Shown piece after piece: positions 38,735 through 46,846 of a stretch of DNA of 64,000 nucleotides. The stretch is from Helicobacter pylori. GTDB taxonomy: Bacteria; Campylobacterota; Campylobacteria; Campylobacterales; Helicobacteraceae. The stretch covers positions 434,001 to 498,000 of the forward strand of contig NZ_LT635477.1 of assembly GCF_900120335.1 (NCBI RefSeq), given 5' to 3'. The translations under genes and the position numbers were made by a program. Numbering within the stretch: position 1 is the stretch's first letter; each line of letters starts with the position of its first letter. The notes below the pieces were generated by a model, which did not search any database, was not told the origin of the DNA, and saw only the letters and a program-made list of their open reading frames with translations.

Positions 38735-38768
38735 AAGAATATACCCTTTGATTAAAGGGTATATTCTT
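38735..38768 (+). terminator. Rho-independent terminator after the relaxase gene
   Basis: AAGAATATACCCTTT (38735-38749), loop GATT, then its perfect complement (38754-38768), followed by GTTCTTTT. The stem is 15 bp with no mismatch and starts 38 bp after the relaxase stop. Confidence 0.85.
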
Positions 38769-39849
38769 GTTCTTTTCACAAATTAGCTTATTTAAACAGA
38801 TATACAAATAAAGCACTCTAAAATGCCCTACAATCAAAATAAAGCCATAAGATAAGACAAACTATTAACCTAAAAACTAAAACGCTTTAAAACGCCTTGT
38901 AGAGCTTAAATTTTTCTTAAGTAGCACGCAAAAATTTAAAACCTTAAAGTTTTCTTAAACATAATCATAAAGCAAGTTTAAACCTAACCCTTGAACCTAC
39001 TATCAAATCAAACTTAACTCTTTTAATACTAAGAGCTAGAAACAAACCTTAACCCTACACACTCTAAACAAAAACCTTTCTAATCCTAAATGCTAATGAA
39101 ACAAACCGCTTACAACCTAACTTAAATAACACAAGCCTTGACTAATCATTCCTTCCACAACTAACATGTCATTGATAGGTAATTCCTATTTTTCTTTTAT
39201 TTTGATTTTGTTCTTATTTTTACTAATAAAAGAAATTAAAAACTTTCCTTAAACTAAACCTAGCCACAACTAACCTTATGGCTCTTTCAGTCAGTTTGTC
39301 TCTTTTAATCAAAAGTTCTTTTTTTTGATTTTTCTTTTTTCCTTTAGCAAGTTCCTAGTTGTCTAATTTAATCAAGTTTTTTAAAAAAAAGAAATCCCCC
39401 TCATGACATGATATTTACTAATAACATGTTTACTCAATAGGTTAGGAAAGAAAGGTAAACCTTTCTTTCCCTTAATATTTTTATAACTATACGGAACTTA
39501 AGTTCCGCTTTCATATCTAATACCCATAAACACGCACTTCTTAACCTTAAAAAGCGCTTAAAGCTTACTTTCAAAAACTATTTAATCGTTGATAAATTCA
39601 ATTTTTGTATTTAGTGAGTAATGCAAATAACTATGTATTTGATTATTTACTTTTAAGGGGGCGAAATTTTGCTTTTATGCCTTAGTTAAAAGCGGAACTT
39701 TTTAGAGATTTAGATTTAAAGGCGGAATTTCAAATCTCTAAGGAGCCATGCAAAATTTTTAAAAATACCGCTTTTAGAACCTAACAAACTAAAAAACATA
39801 AAACTCTCATTCTTTAAGATTTCTTTTTATATTTTAATAAGGGAGCAAT
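38769..39849. promoter_or_regulatory. Long non-coding region before xerT with repeated operator-like motifs
   Basis: About 1.08 kb with no convincing gene. CGGAACTTAAGTTCCG at 39492-39507 is a perfect 16-bp palindrome. AAAGCGGAACTT recurs at 39689-39700 in the opposite orientation to its copy at 39499-39510, and a variant AAAGGCGGAATTT lies at 39718-39730. A 10-bp inverted repeat (TTAGAGATTT at 39702-39711 with AAATCTCTAA at 39732-39741) follows. AAGGAGCC then precedes a four-codon frame ATG CAA AAT TTT TAA. These may be XerT binding sites or an operator for xerT. The stretch 38.8-39.2 kb shows only loose CCTAACC-like repeats. Confidence 0.5.
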
Positions 39850-40917
39850 ATGCCACATAACAAACTCACTAAATCTCAGAGAGAACTCTTTTGTAATCTC
39901 AAAGCCTTTTTATACACTAAGGCTAAAAACTTCACGCCCATTCAAGATGTGAAGGATATGGCTTTAATCCTAGACACACAAGCTAAAATCTTAAAATGTC
40001 ATAATATAGAGCAATTAAAACAACTCTGTCATATTCTTTATAATCAAGGCATTAAACACACTATAATGATGCAAGGCTTGTTTTTATTCTTTAACTATTT
40101 TAAAGATAATCTCAAATTAAGAAGTTTTAGAATGCTTAGCGAAGAGCAAGTGATTAACTTTCTCTTTGAACTCGCTCAAAATAGAAAACCCAGCTCTATG
40201 GCTAAGTATGTGATGTATTTAAGACAATTCTTTGATTATTTGGATAGAAAAAGGCGTTATGGCTTTGATTTTACGCTTAAAAACCTAGCCTTTGCTAAGA
40301 CCAAAGAAAGCTTACCCAGACATTTAAACGATAAAGACTTAAAGAGTTTTTTAAAAACACTCTTAGACTATAAGCCAGCTACAAGCTTTGAAAAACGCAA
40401 TAAGTGTATTCTACTTATTGTAATACTTGGGGGACTTAGAAAATGCGAAGTGTTAAACATAGAATTAAAACACATTCAAGTAGAAGAGCAAAACTACTCT
40501 ATTTTAATTCAAGGTAAAGGTAGAAAAGAGAGAAAAGCTTATATTAAAAAGGGTTTGTTAGAACCAAGCTTGAATGCTTGACTTAGTGATGAATATAGAC
40601 TAAAATATTTTAATGGGGCATATCTTTTTAAAAAAGACAAACAAAAAGCACAAAATTCTTTAACGCTTTATAACTTTATCCCCTTAATCTTTAAACTAGC
40701 TCAAATCAAACACTATAAGCAATATGGCACAGGCTTACATCTATTTAGGCATAGTTTTGCAACACTCATTTATCAAGAAACCCAAGACTTAGTTTTAACT
40801 TCAAGGGCGTTAGGGCATAGCTCCTTACTCTCTACTAAGATTTATATTCATACCACACAAGAGCATAACAAGAAAGTGGCTCTTGTGTTTGATAGTTTGA
40901 TAGAGAACAAGAAGTAA
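39850..40917 (+). pseudogene. xerT: Tyrosine recombinase XerT, interrupted by an in-frame TGA
   Basis: The frame at 39850 (after GGGAGC) encodes the N-terminal SAM-like domain and the first catalytic arginine (GGLRKCE, R197) and beta-hairpin lysine (GKGRKERK). TGA at 40579-40581 stops it after 243 residues. The same frame then continues to TAA at 40915 and contains the rest of the active site: HLFR (H297, R300), GHSS (H323) and the nucleophile in KIYIHTT (Y332). The intact length would be 355 residues, the usual XerT length. A Trp TGG to TGA change is the simplest explanation. XerT is known to be needed for excision of these elements, so this copy is probably inactive unless the stop is read through. 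Confidence 0.88.
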
Positions 40918-41233
40918 GGTGGTTAAAATTGATTAGGTAGTTTAGTGTAATTAGTTTAAATAATCTTATTAAGATAAATAATCTAGCATTAGATAATTTT
41001 AATTAACTATTTAATGTTTTATTGCTAATTAAAAATGATTAGTTTTATAAGGGTTGTTAAAATCATTGAGATTTTATAGAGTTAGCTTAAATTACAAAAT
41101 ATTCTAAAAACAATGTAATTATAGATTATTGTTACTCATTAAGAATATATTTGATTAACAATACAAATAACTAAATTCTATTAAATACTGATAGATTAAC
41201 TAAAGCCATTAAATACCTACTTAACAAGATTGT
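40918..41233. other. AT-rich intergenic region with a flanking repeat
   Basis: 316 bp of extremely AT-rich sequence with no gene. The segment 41165-41188 is repeated with two mismatches at 43173-43196, in the same orientation. The segment 41208-41254 matches 53970-54016 at 39 of 47 positions, covering the 3' ends of both AbiEii genes. Confidence 0.6.
41165..41188 (+). repeat. Direct repeat copy 1 flanking the defence block
   Basis: The 24-bp sequence, ending in TTAAATAC, is the same as 43173-43196 at 22 positions. Weaker similarity reaches about 50 bp further left in both copies. The two copies enclose the AbiEii pair and the Abi-like gene. Confidence 0.55.
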
Positions 41234-42037
41234 TTATCGTCTACGCTTAGGTGTGGGGGTGTATTCATTGGAATTGTCTAAATCATCTGCGTTGTCATGG
41301 GAATTTGAGTAAGTCGCTGTTTTAATTTGGTCTATTTTGTCTATTAAAAAATCATAAGCATTTAAAGAAAGGTCTTTATAGTGTGAAATGGGTTCTACCA
41401 TATCTGTTTCTATGCTATAACGCTTTTTATCTAACTCTTGCAAAGAATTTTGAAGAGTTAGTAAGTCTTGCTTAGTTATTTTTTGAGAACTTAAAAGCTT
41501 GTCAAATAAATTATTGTCATTATGCAAAGCCACTGCTATATCAAAAATATCTCTTGTTTTATTATCAGTTTTTCTAAAAGTAATCTTTTTAGCGATAATA
41601 TTTTCTAAACTTTCTATATAAATATCAAAAGCAAAAATCTTTTTAGAATTATCTACATATCCCTCATTACTAGCATAATCCACTAAAACATCTATTTTAA
41701 TGTTGTCTTTATTCGTTACGCCTATATGATTATGTTGGTCTATGTATCTTGTGCTATCAAAATGACTGCAATTATCTATCCATAATTTAGGGCTAAAAAA
41801 TCCCAAACATTGAGCATCATTGACAAACAAATCAATATCAAAGCTTAATCTATGCTGGAAGTAATACATGCTCAAAGCTGTGCCTCCTCCAAACTTAATA
41901 CTACTAGGATTAAGCCCTAAATTCAAAGCATTTTTAATAATGGGATAAAATTGTTCTAGGGCTTGAATTTGAGCTTGAAAGTTGTTTTTGATAAAACTAA
42001 GGCTCTTTTCATTGATAGGGATTGATAGAAAGAACAT
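41234..42037 (-). CDS. AbiEii/AbiGii-family nucleotidyltransferase toxin-like protein (locus 1)
   Basis: A 267-residue protein with the nucleotidyltransferase motifs of AbiEii: FGGGTALSMYYFQ followed by LSFDIDLFV, where the Asp residues would bind metal. The helical C-terminal part follows. The last residues, LDNSNEYTPTPKRRR, match those of the second AbiEii-like protein at 54 kb. AbiEii proteins are toxins that transfer nucleotides to targets such as tRNA. The start lies inside the upstream small gene (29-bp overlap), suggesting coupling to an antitoxin. Confidence 0.75.
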   Translation of the reverse strand: MFFLSIPINEKSLSFIKNNFQAQIQALEQFYPIIKNALNLGLNPSSIKFGGGTALSMYYFQHRLSFDIDLFVNDAQCLGFFSPKLWIDNCSHFDSTRYIDQHNHIGVTNKDNIKIDVLVDYASNEGYVDNSKKIFAFDIYIESLENIIAKKITFRKTDNKTRDIFDIAVALHNDNNLFDKLLSSQKITKQDLLTLQNSLQELDKKRYSIETDMVEPISHYKDLSLNAYDFLIDKIDQIKTATYSNSHDNADDLDNSNEYTPTPKRRR

Positions 42038-42260
42038 GTAAAATATTCTCCATAGGAATGTGATAGTCTTGTGAAAACCATTCTATTTCTTGCTCTAGTG
42101 CCTCTGTTTGAATTGTGCCTATAATATACTTGTCAGTATTGCTTAGATTAGTTGTTTTTTTATCCATAAAAAGCCCTATAAGATACTCTAAACTCACATG
42201 CTTATCTTTATTGCCAATAGAGTTATTGATTGTAGCTAATAACATAGGGGCAAATGACAT
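42009..42260 (-). CDS. Small partner of AbiEii locus 1, possible antitoxin
   Basis: I start at ATG 42260, just after GGGAGGATAAAA, giving 83 residues; a longer frame exists but lacks a ribosome site. The protein is mildly acidic and helical (VSLEYLIGLFMDKK; EALEQEIEWFSQDY), with no recognised DNA-binding motif. Classical AbiEi antitoxins are larger winged-helix proteins, so the antitoxin role rests only on the overlapping gene pair. The DNA before it resembles the leader of the second pair. Confidence 0.55.
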   Translation of the reverse strand: MSFAPMLLATINNSIGNKDKHVSLEYLIGLFMDKKTTNLSNTDKYIIGTIQTEALEQEIEWFSQDYHIPMENILHVLSINPYQ

Positions 42261-42324
42261 TTTTATCCTCCCTAAATTGATTTGATTGTAGTTTAGCAAA
42301 TTTTGTGTTGGTTTTGGTTTGACT

Positions 42325-42415
42325 TATAATGATTGTTTAGCTATAATACGCCTACATTCGTAGGGCTGACCGAAGCCCACTTTCTTATAGCTTATAGACT
42401 ACTTAGTTTTTCCAA
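42325..42415 (+). ncRNA. Compact structured RNA beside the Abi-like gene (abiF-RNA-like candidate)
   Basis: A TATAAT at 42325-42330 predicts a start near 42337. The RNA would fold with an outer 8-bp stem, AGCTATAA (from 42340) with TTATAGCT (to about 42391). Inside it are two hairpins: CCTAC-ATTC-GTAGG and GGGCT-GACCGA-AGCCC. A TAGTTTTTCC tract follows near 42410. The gene on the opposite strand ends within this span. Structured RNAs are known beside Abi_2/AbiF genes, which is why I link the two; the family assignment is an inference. Confidence 0.55.
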
Positions 42416-43072
42416 GTCTTTGTTTCCAATACTTTTGATTAAATCATCTAAAAATGAAACAATTTTGTTAGGCATGATACTAAAGTTGAAACTTTTACTT
42501 GTAGGCTTTTCTAATTCTCTGATAAAGCGTGTTGTAATGCGTGGGCGGTTGTTTGCCCTTAGCTTTAGTAAATTTTCCCAATGATACGCACGATTTCTAA
42601 TTGTCCATAGTAAGTTTAAAGCAATATAGGCTTTAGCATAATTAGAAAGATGTTGTTTTCTACCCTTAATAAGCAAAGTATCCTTATTATCTTTGTAATA
42701 AGCCTTAAGACTATAGGCTCTCAAATCTAATGCTACCCCCTCTAATTTGTAAAAAAAGATAAGCTTAATCACCGCTTCTAAAGACATTTTAGACAAGACC
42801 AAAGAATGCGTGATTTCTTTTTTCTTGTCTTTCAATTCTTCTATTAAGGGGATTAAAGAAACTTCATCAAACACCCACTCATTCCCTTTAATTTGAGTTA
42901 GGCAATAATCTAGTGCGTTGCGTAAGTAAATCTCTAAATTAGAGATTTTAGGTGTGATTAGACTAATGAGCTTTAAATTTTCTTTGTATTGTTCTAGGTT
43001 GTCATAAGTCTCTAGTCTGTCTTTGGATAGAATGAGCGTAATATCGTTTTTGAAATCTTGTAAATCTTGCAT
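42392..43072 (-). CDS. Abi-like protein with HEPN-type RX4H motif (abortive-infection candidate)
   Basis: A 226-residue all-helical protein. An N-terminal LRNALDYCL helix and a C-terminal NLLWTIRNRAYHWENLLK, whose R159-N-R-A-Y-H164 fits the R-x4-H ribonuclease motif of HEPN domains, give the pattern of the Abi_2/AbiD/AbiF group. Some annotations call such proteins CAAX proteases, but no protease motif or membrane helices are visible. It would act as an RNA-cleaving phage-defence toxin held in check by a partner; the structured RNA at its 3' side is the best candidate. Confidence 0.68.
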   Translation of the reverse strand: MQDLQDFKNDITLILSKDRLETYDNLEQYKENLKLISLITPKISNLEIYLRNALDYCLTQIKGNEWVFDEVSLIPLIEELKDKKKEITHSLVLSKMSLEAVIKLIFFYKLEGVALDLRAYSLKAYYKDNKDTLLIKGRKQHLSNYAKAYIALNLLWTIRNRAYHWENLLKLRANNRPRITTRFIRELEKPTSKSFNFSIMPNKIVSFLDDLIKSIGNKDLEKLSSL

Positions 43073-43172
43073 AGTGTCTCTTAAAATAATTGTTAAACCA
43101 AATTATAACACAAACAAAATTAGTTATAAAAGATTGTTATTGCTTGTTAAGATAATATATAGTGAGTAATTA

Positions 43173-43196
43173 AAATAACCAAATTCTACTAAATAC
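43173..43196 (+). repeat. Direct repeat copy 2 flanking the defence block
   Basis: Same sequence as 41165-41188 with two differences, in the same orientation. It lies about 100 bp after the start of the Abi-like gene and 97 bp before the secreted-protein gene. Confidence 0.55.
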
Positions 43197-43250
43197 ATAC
43201 AAAATAACTTAATATTTAATTGTTATTAGTATTTCTTTAAATTTCTATGC

Positions 43251-43283
43251 TATAATGATTACAATTCAAGTTAAGTTAAAAGG
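43251..43283 (+). promoter_or_regulatory. Promoter of the secreted-protein gene
   Basis: TGCTATAAT gives an extended -10 with TATAAT at 43251-43256, predicting a start near 43263. AAAGGA follows at 43279-43283, ten bases before the ATG at 43293. The region upstream is very AT-rich with no clear -35, which is usual for H. pylori sigma-80. Confidence 0.65.
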
Positions 43284-43292
43284 AATAGAAAA

Positions 43293-44306
43293 ATGATTAA
43301 ATTAAATGGTTTGAATAAAACTTTAAAAACAAGCTTATTAGTTGGGGTTTTACTAGGTGCTACTGCTCCCTTAATGGCAAAGCCTTTATTAAGCGATGAA
43401 GACTTATTGAAACGAGTAAAACTACACAATATCAAAGAAGATACGCTGACTAGCTGTAATGCTAAGGTGGACGGCTCTCAATACTTGAATAGTGGTTGGA
43501 ATTTATCTAAAGAATTTCCGCAAGAATATAGAGAAAAGATTTTTGAATGCGTAGAAGAAGAAAAACATAAACAAGCCCTTAATTTAATCAATAAAGAAGA
43601 CACTAAAGATAAAGAAGAACTTGCAAAAAAAATCAAAGAAATTAAAGAAAAAGCTAAAGTTTTAAGGCAAAAATTTATGGCTTTTGAAATGAAAGAACAC
43701 TCTAAAGAATTCCCAAATAAAAAGCAACTTCAAACCATGCTTGAGAACGCTTTTGATAATGGAGCTGAAAGTTTTATTGATGATTGGCACGAACGCTTTG
43801 GGGGTATAAGTAGAGAGAATACTTATAAAGCACTTGGCATTAAAGAATATAGTGATGAAGGAAAGATATTAGCCTTTGGTGAAAGAAGTTATATTAGACA
43901 ATATAAAAAAGATTTTGAAGAAAGCACTTATGATACTAGACAAACCTTATCTGCTATGGCTAATATGAGTGGCGAAAACGATTATAAAATTACTTGGTTA
44001 AAACCCAAATATCAGCTCCATAGTTCAAATAATATTAAACCCTTAATGTCAAACACAGAGTTATTAAATATGATAGAGCTAACCAATATCAAAAAAGAAT
44101 ATGTTATGGGCTGTAATATGGAAATAGATGGTTCTAAATATCCCATTCATAAAGATTGGGGATTTTTTGGTAAGGCAAAAGTCCCAGAAACTTGGAGAAA
44201 TAAGATTTGGGAATGTATTAAGAATAAAGTAAAGTCCTATGACAACACTACCGCTGAAATAGCAATAGTTTGGAAAAAAAATACTTATTCTGTCTCTCAT
44301 TACTAA
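43293..44306 (+). CDS. Secreted ICE protein with an internally duplicated Cys-pair domain
   Basis: A 337-residue protein with a signal peptide ending near PLMAKP. Residues about 32-91 (LLSDEDLLKRVKLHNIK..., Cys55, Cys86) and 251-313 (LMSNTELLNMIELTNIK..., Cys274, Cys298) are clearly related. Both have CN, then DGS-Y, then a W or K-rich stretch, then EKIFEC or NKIWEC. A charged helical region (90-240) joins them. Each unit has two cysteines and may form one disulphide in the periplasm. No family is recognised. It is the only rightward gene in this part, with its own promoter, so it is expressed apart from the transfer operon. Confidence 0.65.
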   Translation: MIKLNGLNKTLKTSLLVGVLLGATAPLMAKPLLSDEDLLKRVKLHNIKEDTLTSCNAKVDGSQYLNSGWNLSKEFPQEYREKIFECVEEEKHKQALNLINKEDTKDKEELAKKIKEIKEKAKVLRQKFMAFEMKEHSKEFPNKKQLQTMLENAFDNGAESFIDDWHERFGGISRENTYKALGIKEYSDEGKILAFGERSYIRQYKKDFEESTYDTRQTLSAMANMSGENDYKITWLKPKYQLHSSNNIKPLMSNTELLNMIELTNIKKEYVMGCNMEIDGSKYPIHKDWGFFGKAKVPETWRNKIWECIKNKVKSYDNTTAEIAIVWKKNTYSVSHY

Positions 44307-44310
44307 ACCC

Positions 44311-44700
44311 TTAATCCCATATACTAAAAATGGGAAAACCAAATTGGTCAAATTTAACATTAGGGTTTTGAAAGTATATTCTAGCTCTTTCTCTTTCGTT
44401 TATTCTTTTTTGCGTTAATTGTTTGTCTATATGGTTTTCTTCTTTCCCAAAGCCATCATTATTTTGCCTAAAATAATCATCTGCCATAATCTCGCTTTGC
44501 ATTGCCATTGTTTGATTTAAAAAGAGCATTTGATTGGTAATTTCTTTTAAATATTTTAGAGTAAGTAATTTAATCCTTTGGTTGAAATTTGCGTAGGCTT
44601 GGCTTTGAGCGTCTTTATTGGGGGCTTTGGTTAAATCAAGTGTGAGCGTTTGGATTTCTTGTTCTAATTCGTTATCTAAGCGAGTTGTCCTAAATACATT
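44311..44700 (-). pseudogene. Detached C-terminal part of the VirB5/TrbJ-like gene
   Basis: An open frame without its own start from about 44700 encodes TRLDNELEQEIQTLTLDL, then QRIKLLTLKYLKEITNQML, a helix-rich sequence with the Gln/Leu heptads of TrbJ C-termini. It ends with FGFPIFSIWD. The shortest ATG in it gives only 72 residues. The join is one base away from the end of the upstream frame. Confidence 0.6.
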
Positions 44701-45587
44701 TTAATAGGGTCGCATTTACCTGTCTCTTTATTTTCTGTGCAATAATGTATCCCTTGCTTATTATGGTTAGCTGTAGGGTCAGTTACACCAAACTCAGTTT
44801 GTAGGACATCAAGTCTTTTTAGAAATGGGTCAAGTTTCTCTTTTAACTGCCTACTATCATTAACCTTTTTCTTTACTCTAAGCAAAAATCTTTGTTTTTG
44901 CTCTTCTGAGTTATTGCCTGTTGCTAAAAGAGCTTGCTCGCTTTCATAATTACTATCGTTTACCATTTTACACAACATTTCCCCCCACGCTCTACCACTC
45001 AATTCCCCAGCAAGTGATTGCATGTTTTCATGGCCACTGCTACTTAGAGATTGGATTAAATTTTGCACATCTCTTGCGGTTTGGGTTTGTTCGCCATTTT
45101 TGGTGATTAGGTTATTGAGATTTTTAAGATTGACAATCTTATTGTTAGTAAGAGCATTGACATTAAGCCAAGGGCATTGTTGCGATAAATACTTGTTTCT
45201 TAGCAAATTTTGTGTGTTCCAATTTTCTATGCTTTGCTTTAAATTCTCATAGTTGTATCTAATGCTTTGAAGTTGATACTGAGCGTTTTGTAAAACTTGC
45301 ATAGGATTGGCTAAAGTGATAGCACTACTACTAATCAAAGAATTAGTCGTATTTATCATGTTATTGACTTTTTGTAACTGATTGACTTGAGCTTGAGCCT
45401 TAGAAATAATCTCTTCGTATCTTTTGATACTATCTACCATTTTGCCTATGATAGTGGCTTGACTTACATGGGTTTCTGGGTCATTGACAATCAAAGGAGT
45501 TTCCCCCTCTGCAAAGACACTTTTGCAACATAAAAGAGCGCTAAAAAGCGCACTAAAAATTGATTTTTTCATTTTTAAACCTTTCAT
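44676..45587 (-). CDS. VirB5/TrbJ-like pilus-associated protein, main (frameshifted) part
   Basis: A 303-residue exported protein: signal peptide ending CKSVFA, then long coiled-coil helices (RYEEIISKAQAQVNQLQKVNNMI) and two cysteine pairs, as in the VirB5/TrbJ family that coats the pilus tip. It overlaps the VirB6 gene by ATGA, the usual VirB5-VirB6 neighbourhood. It ends abruptly after CDPIKMYLGQLA. One added A in the AAAA run near 44701-44704 would join it to the open frame below and give about 425 residues with a family-like helical C-terminus. Confidence 0.7.
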   Translation of the reverse strand: MKGLKMKKSIFSALFSALLCCKSVFAEGETPLIVNDPETHVSQATIIGKMVDSIKRYEEIISKAQAQVNQLQKVNNMINTTNSLISSSAITLANPMQVLQNAQYQLQSIRYNYENLKQSIENWNTQNLLRNKYLSQQCPWLNVNALTNNKIVNLKNLNNLITKNGEQTQTARDVQNLIQSLSSSGHENMQSLAGELSGRAWGEMLCKMVNDSNYESEQALLATGNNSEEQKQRFLLRVKKKVNDSRQLKEKLDPFLKRLDVLQTEFGVTDPTANHNKQGIHYCTENKETGKCDPIKMYLGQLA

Positions 45588-46846
45588 TTGTTATTTTTAT
45601 CATTATCAAATCCAAAGCCACTTTTAACACTTGCTACAAAGTGTCTCACACCAGCTTTAGCACTTCTTGCATTTACAGCATTTGCCCCTCCACTTAGTCC
45701 AGCAAGTCCAAGAGCTTTAGCTCCAGCTTGAAGTCCTGCTAGTCCGCCCCCAGCACTCTGATAGGCTTGCTTAACTTGATTAGCAACCATAACTGCACTA
45801 CCCCCAAATACAGCTCCGCCTATTGTCATGCCAATTTTTTGCATCATTTCTGTTACTGCCCCCACGCCTCCACTTGTGCCAAAGATATTATTGATAAAAT
45901 CAGGCACTCGTTTGACTAGAAAGAAACAAATCACAGAACCTAAAACAATAATGGTTAAAAAGCCTACAATAGAACTATGGGCTATATAAGAGTTCCAATC
46001 TCCTTTTAAGACATTGCCAAAGGCATCAATAATTTTTCCCTCATTTGCCATTTTATCCGCATTGCCATAAAAGCCTTGTGTGACTTCGTGTTTAGTGGGG
46101 ATTAAAGCATTGGCTTTATAGATTATTCCATAATTAAAAAAAGCTACTAACATCATACAAGGTTTATAAAGAGTAAGGGAAATGAGCTTTTTAAGATAGC
46201 TAAATAACATGCCTTTGGTTTGGGGGATTAAACCTAAAGGCAATACAATTAAACCTAATGCTGACCACATAAAAATTTCTGCTGTAACTAATAACACAAT
46301 AATAAGCAATAAGCCTAAAAACAATAATTCCCCTAAAATCACTAAAAGAAACATGATTATTTTAGGTATCATTGTGAGCCAATTAAACATGCTAATACCA
46401 TCAAAAGCATTATCCCACAGATTAACTATCATTGCATAAGCACTTGAAACTAGATTGCCTATATTAAAGGTTTCACTAGGACTAGCATTAGCATTGGTAG
46501 GAATTTCTAAGCCATCATTTAAGCTTTGAGCGATAAGTATAGCAAGCTTTTCAGCTGGATAAAATATCGTGTTAATGAAGTAGGTGTTAAAATCATTAGG
46601 ATTTCTAATCCCCCAATTGATAAACCCCACAAACACGATGAATACAACCACTCCCATAGCGGTTTTAAACTCAAACATATCGCCCTCTTTCACACGCTTA
46701 TACGCCCATATTATAAATAAAATAGTAATAATGGTGTTTAAAATGAGTTGTGCATGAAAAAAGCTACCCACATGTTCAGCAAGACTTTTGGCTACTTTTT
46801 GAGATGGCTCAACAAACATGCCCATAAGGGTGTCAAAAATATTCAT
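45584..46846 (-). CDS. virB6: VirB6/TrbL-family inner-membrane channel protein
   Basis: A 420-residue polytopic protein with about six to eight membrane helices (LILNTIITILFIIWAYKR; GVVVFIVFVGFINWGI; GELLFLGLLLIIVLLV; FLTIIVLGSVICFFLV) and a Gly/Ala-rich cytoplasmic tail ending in charged residues. VirB6 forms the inner-membrane base of the type IV channel that contacts the DNA. It overlaps its neighbours by 4 bp on both sides, so it is part of a tight leftward operon. It appears intact. Confidence 0.85.
   Translation of the reverse strand: MNIFDTLMGMFVEPSQKVAKSLAEHVGSFFHAQLILNTIITILFIIWAYKRVKEGDMFEFKTAMGVVVFIVFVGFINWGIRNPNDFNTYFINTIFYPAEKLAILIAQSLNDGLEIPTNANASPSETFNIGNLVSSAYAMIVNLWDNAFDGISMFNWLTMIPKIIMFLLVILGELLFLGLLLIIVLLVTAEIFMWSALGLIVLPLGLIPQTKGMLFSYLKKLISLTLYKPCMMLVAFFNYGIIYKANALIPTKHEVTQGFYGNADKMANEGKIIDAFGNVLKGDWNSYIAHSSIVGFLTIIVLGSVICFFLVKRVPDFINNIFGTSGGVGAVTEMMQKIGMTIGGAVFGGSAVMVANQVKQAYQSAGGGLAGLQAGAKALGLAGLSGGANAVNARSAKAGVRHFVASVKSGFGFDNDKNNK

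Noticed and set aside
39740-39763. Tiny frame ATG CAA AAT TTT TAA after AAGGAG, as a gene
   Set aside because: Only four codons; may be a leader or the remnant of a start, but it cannot be supported as a gene.
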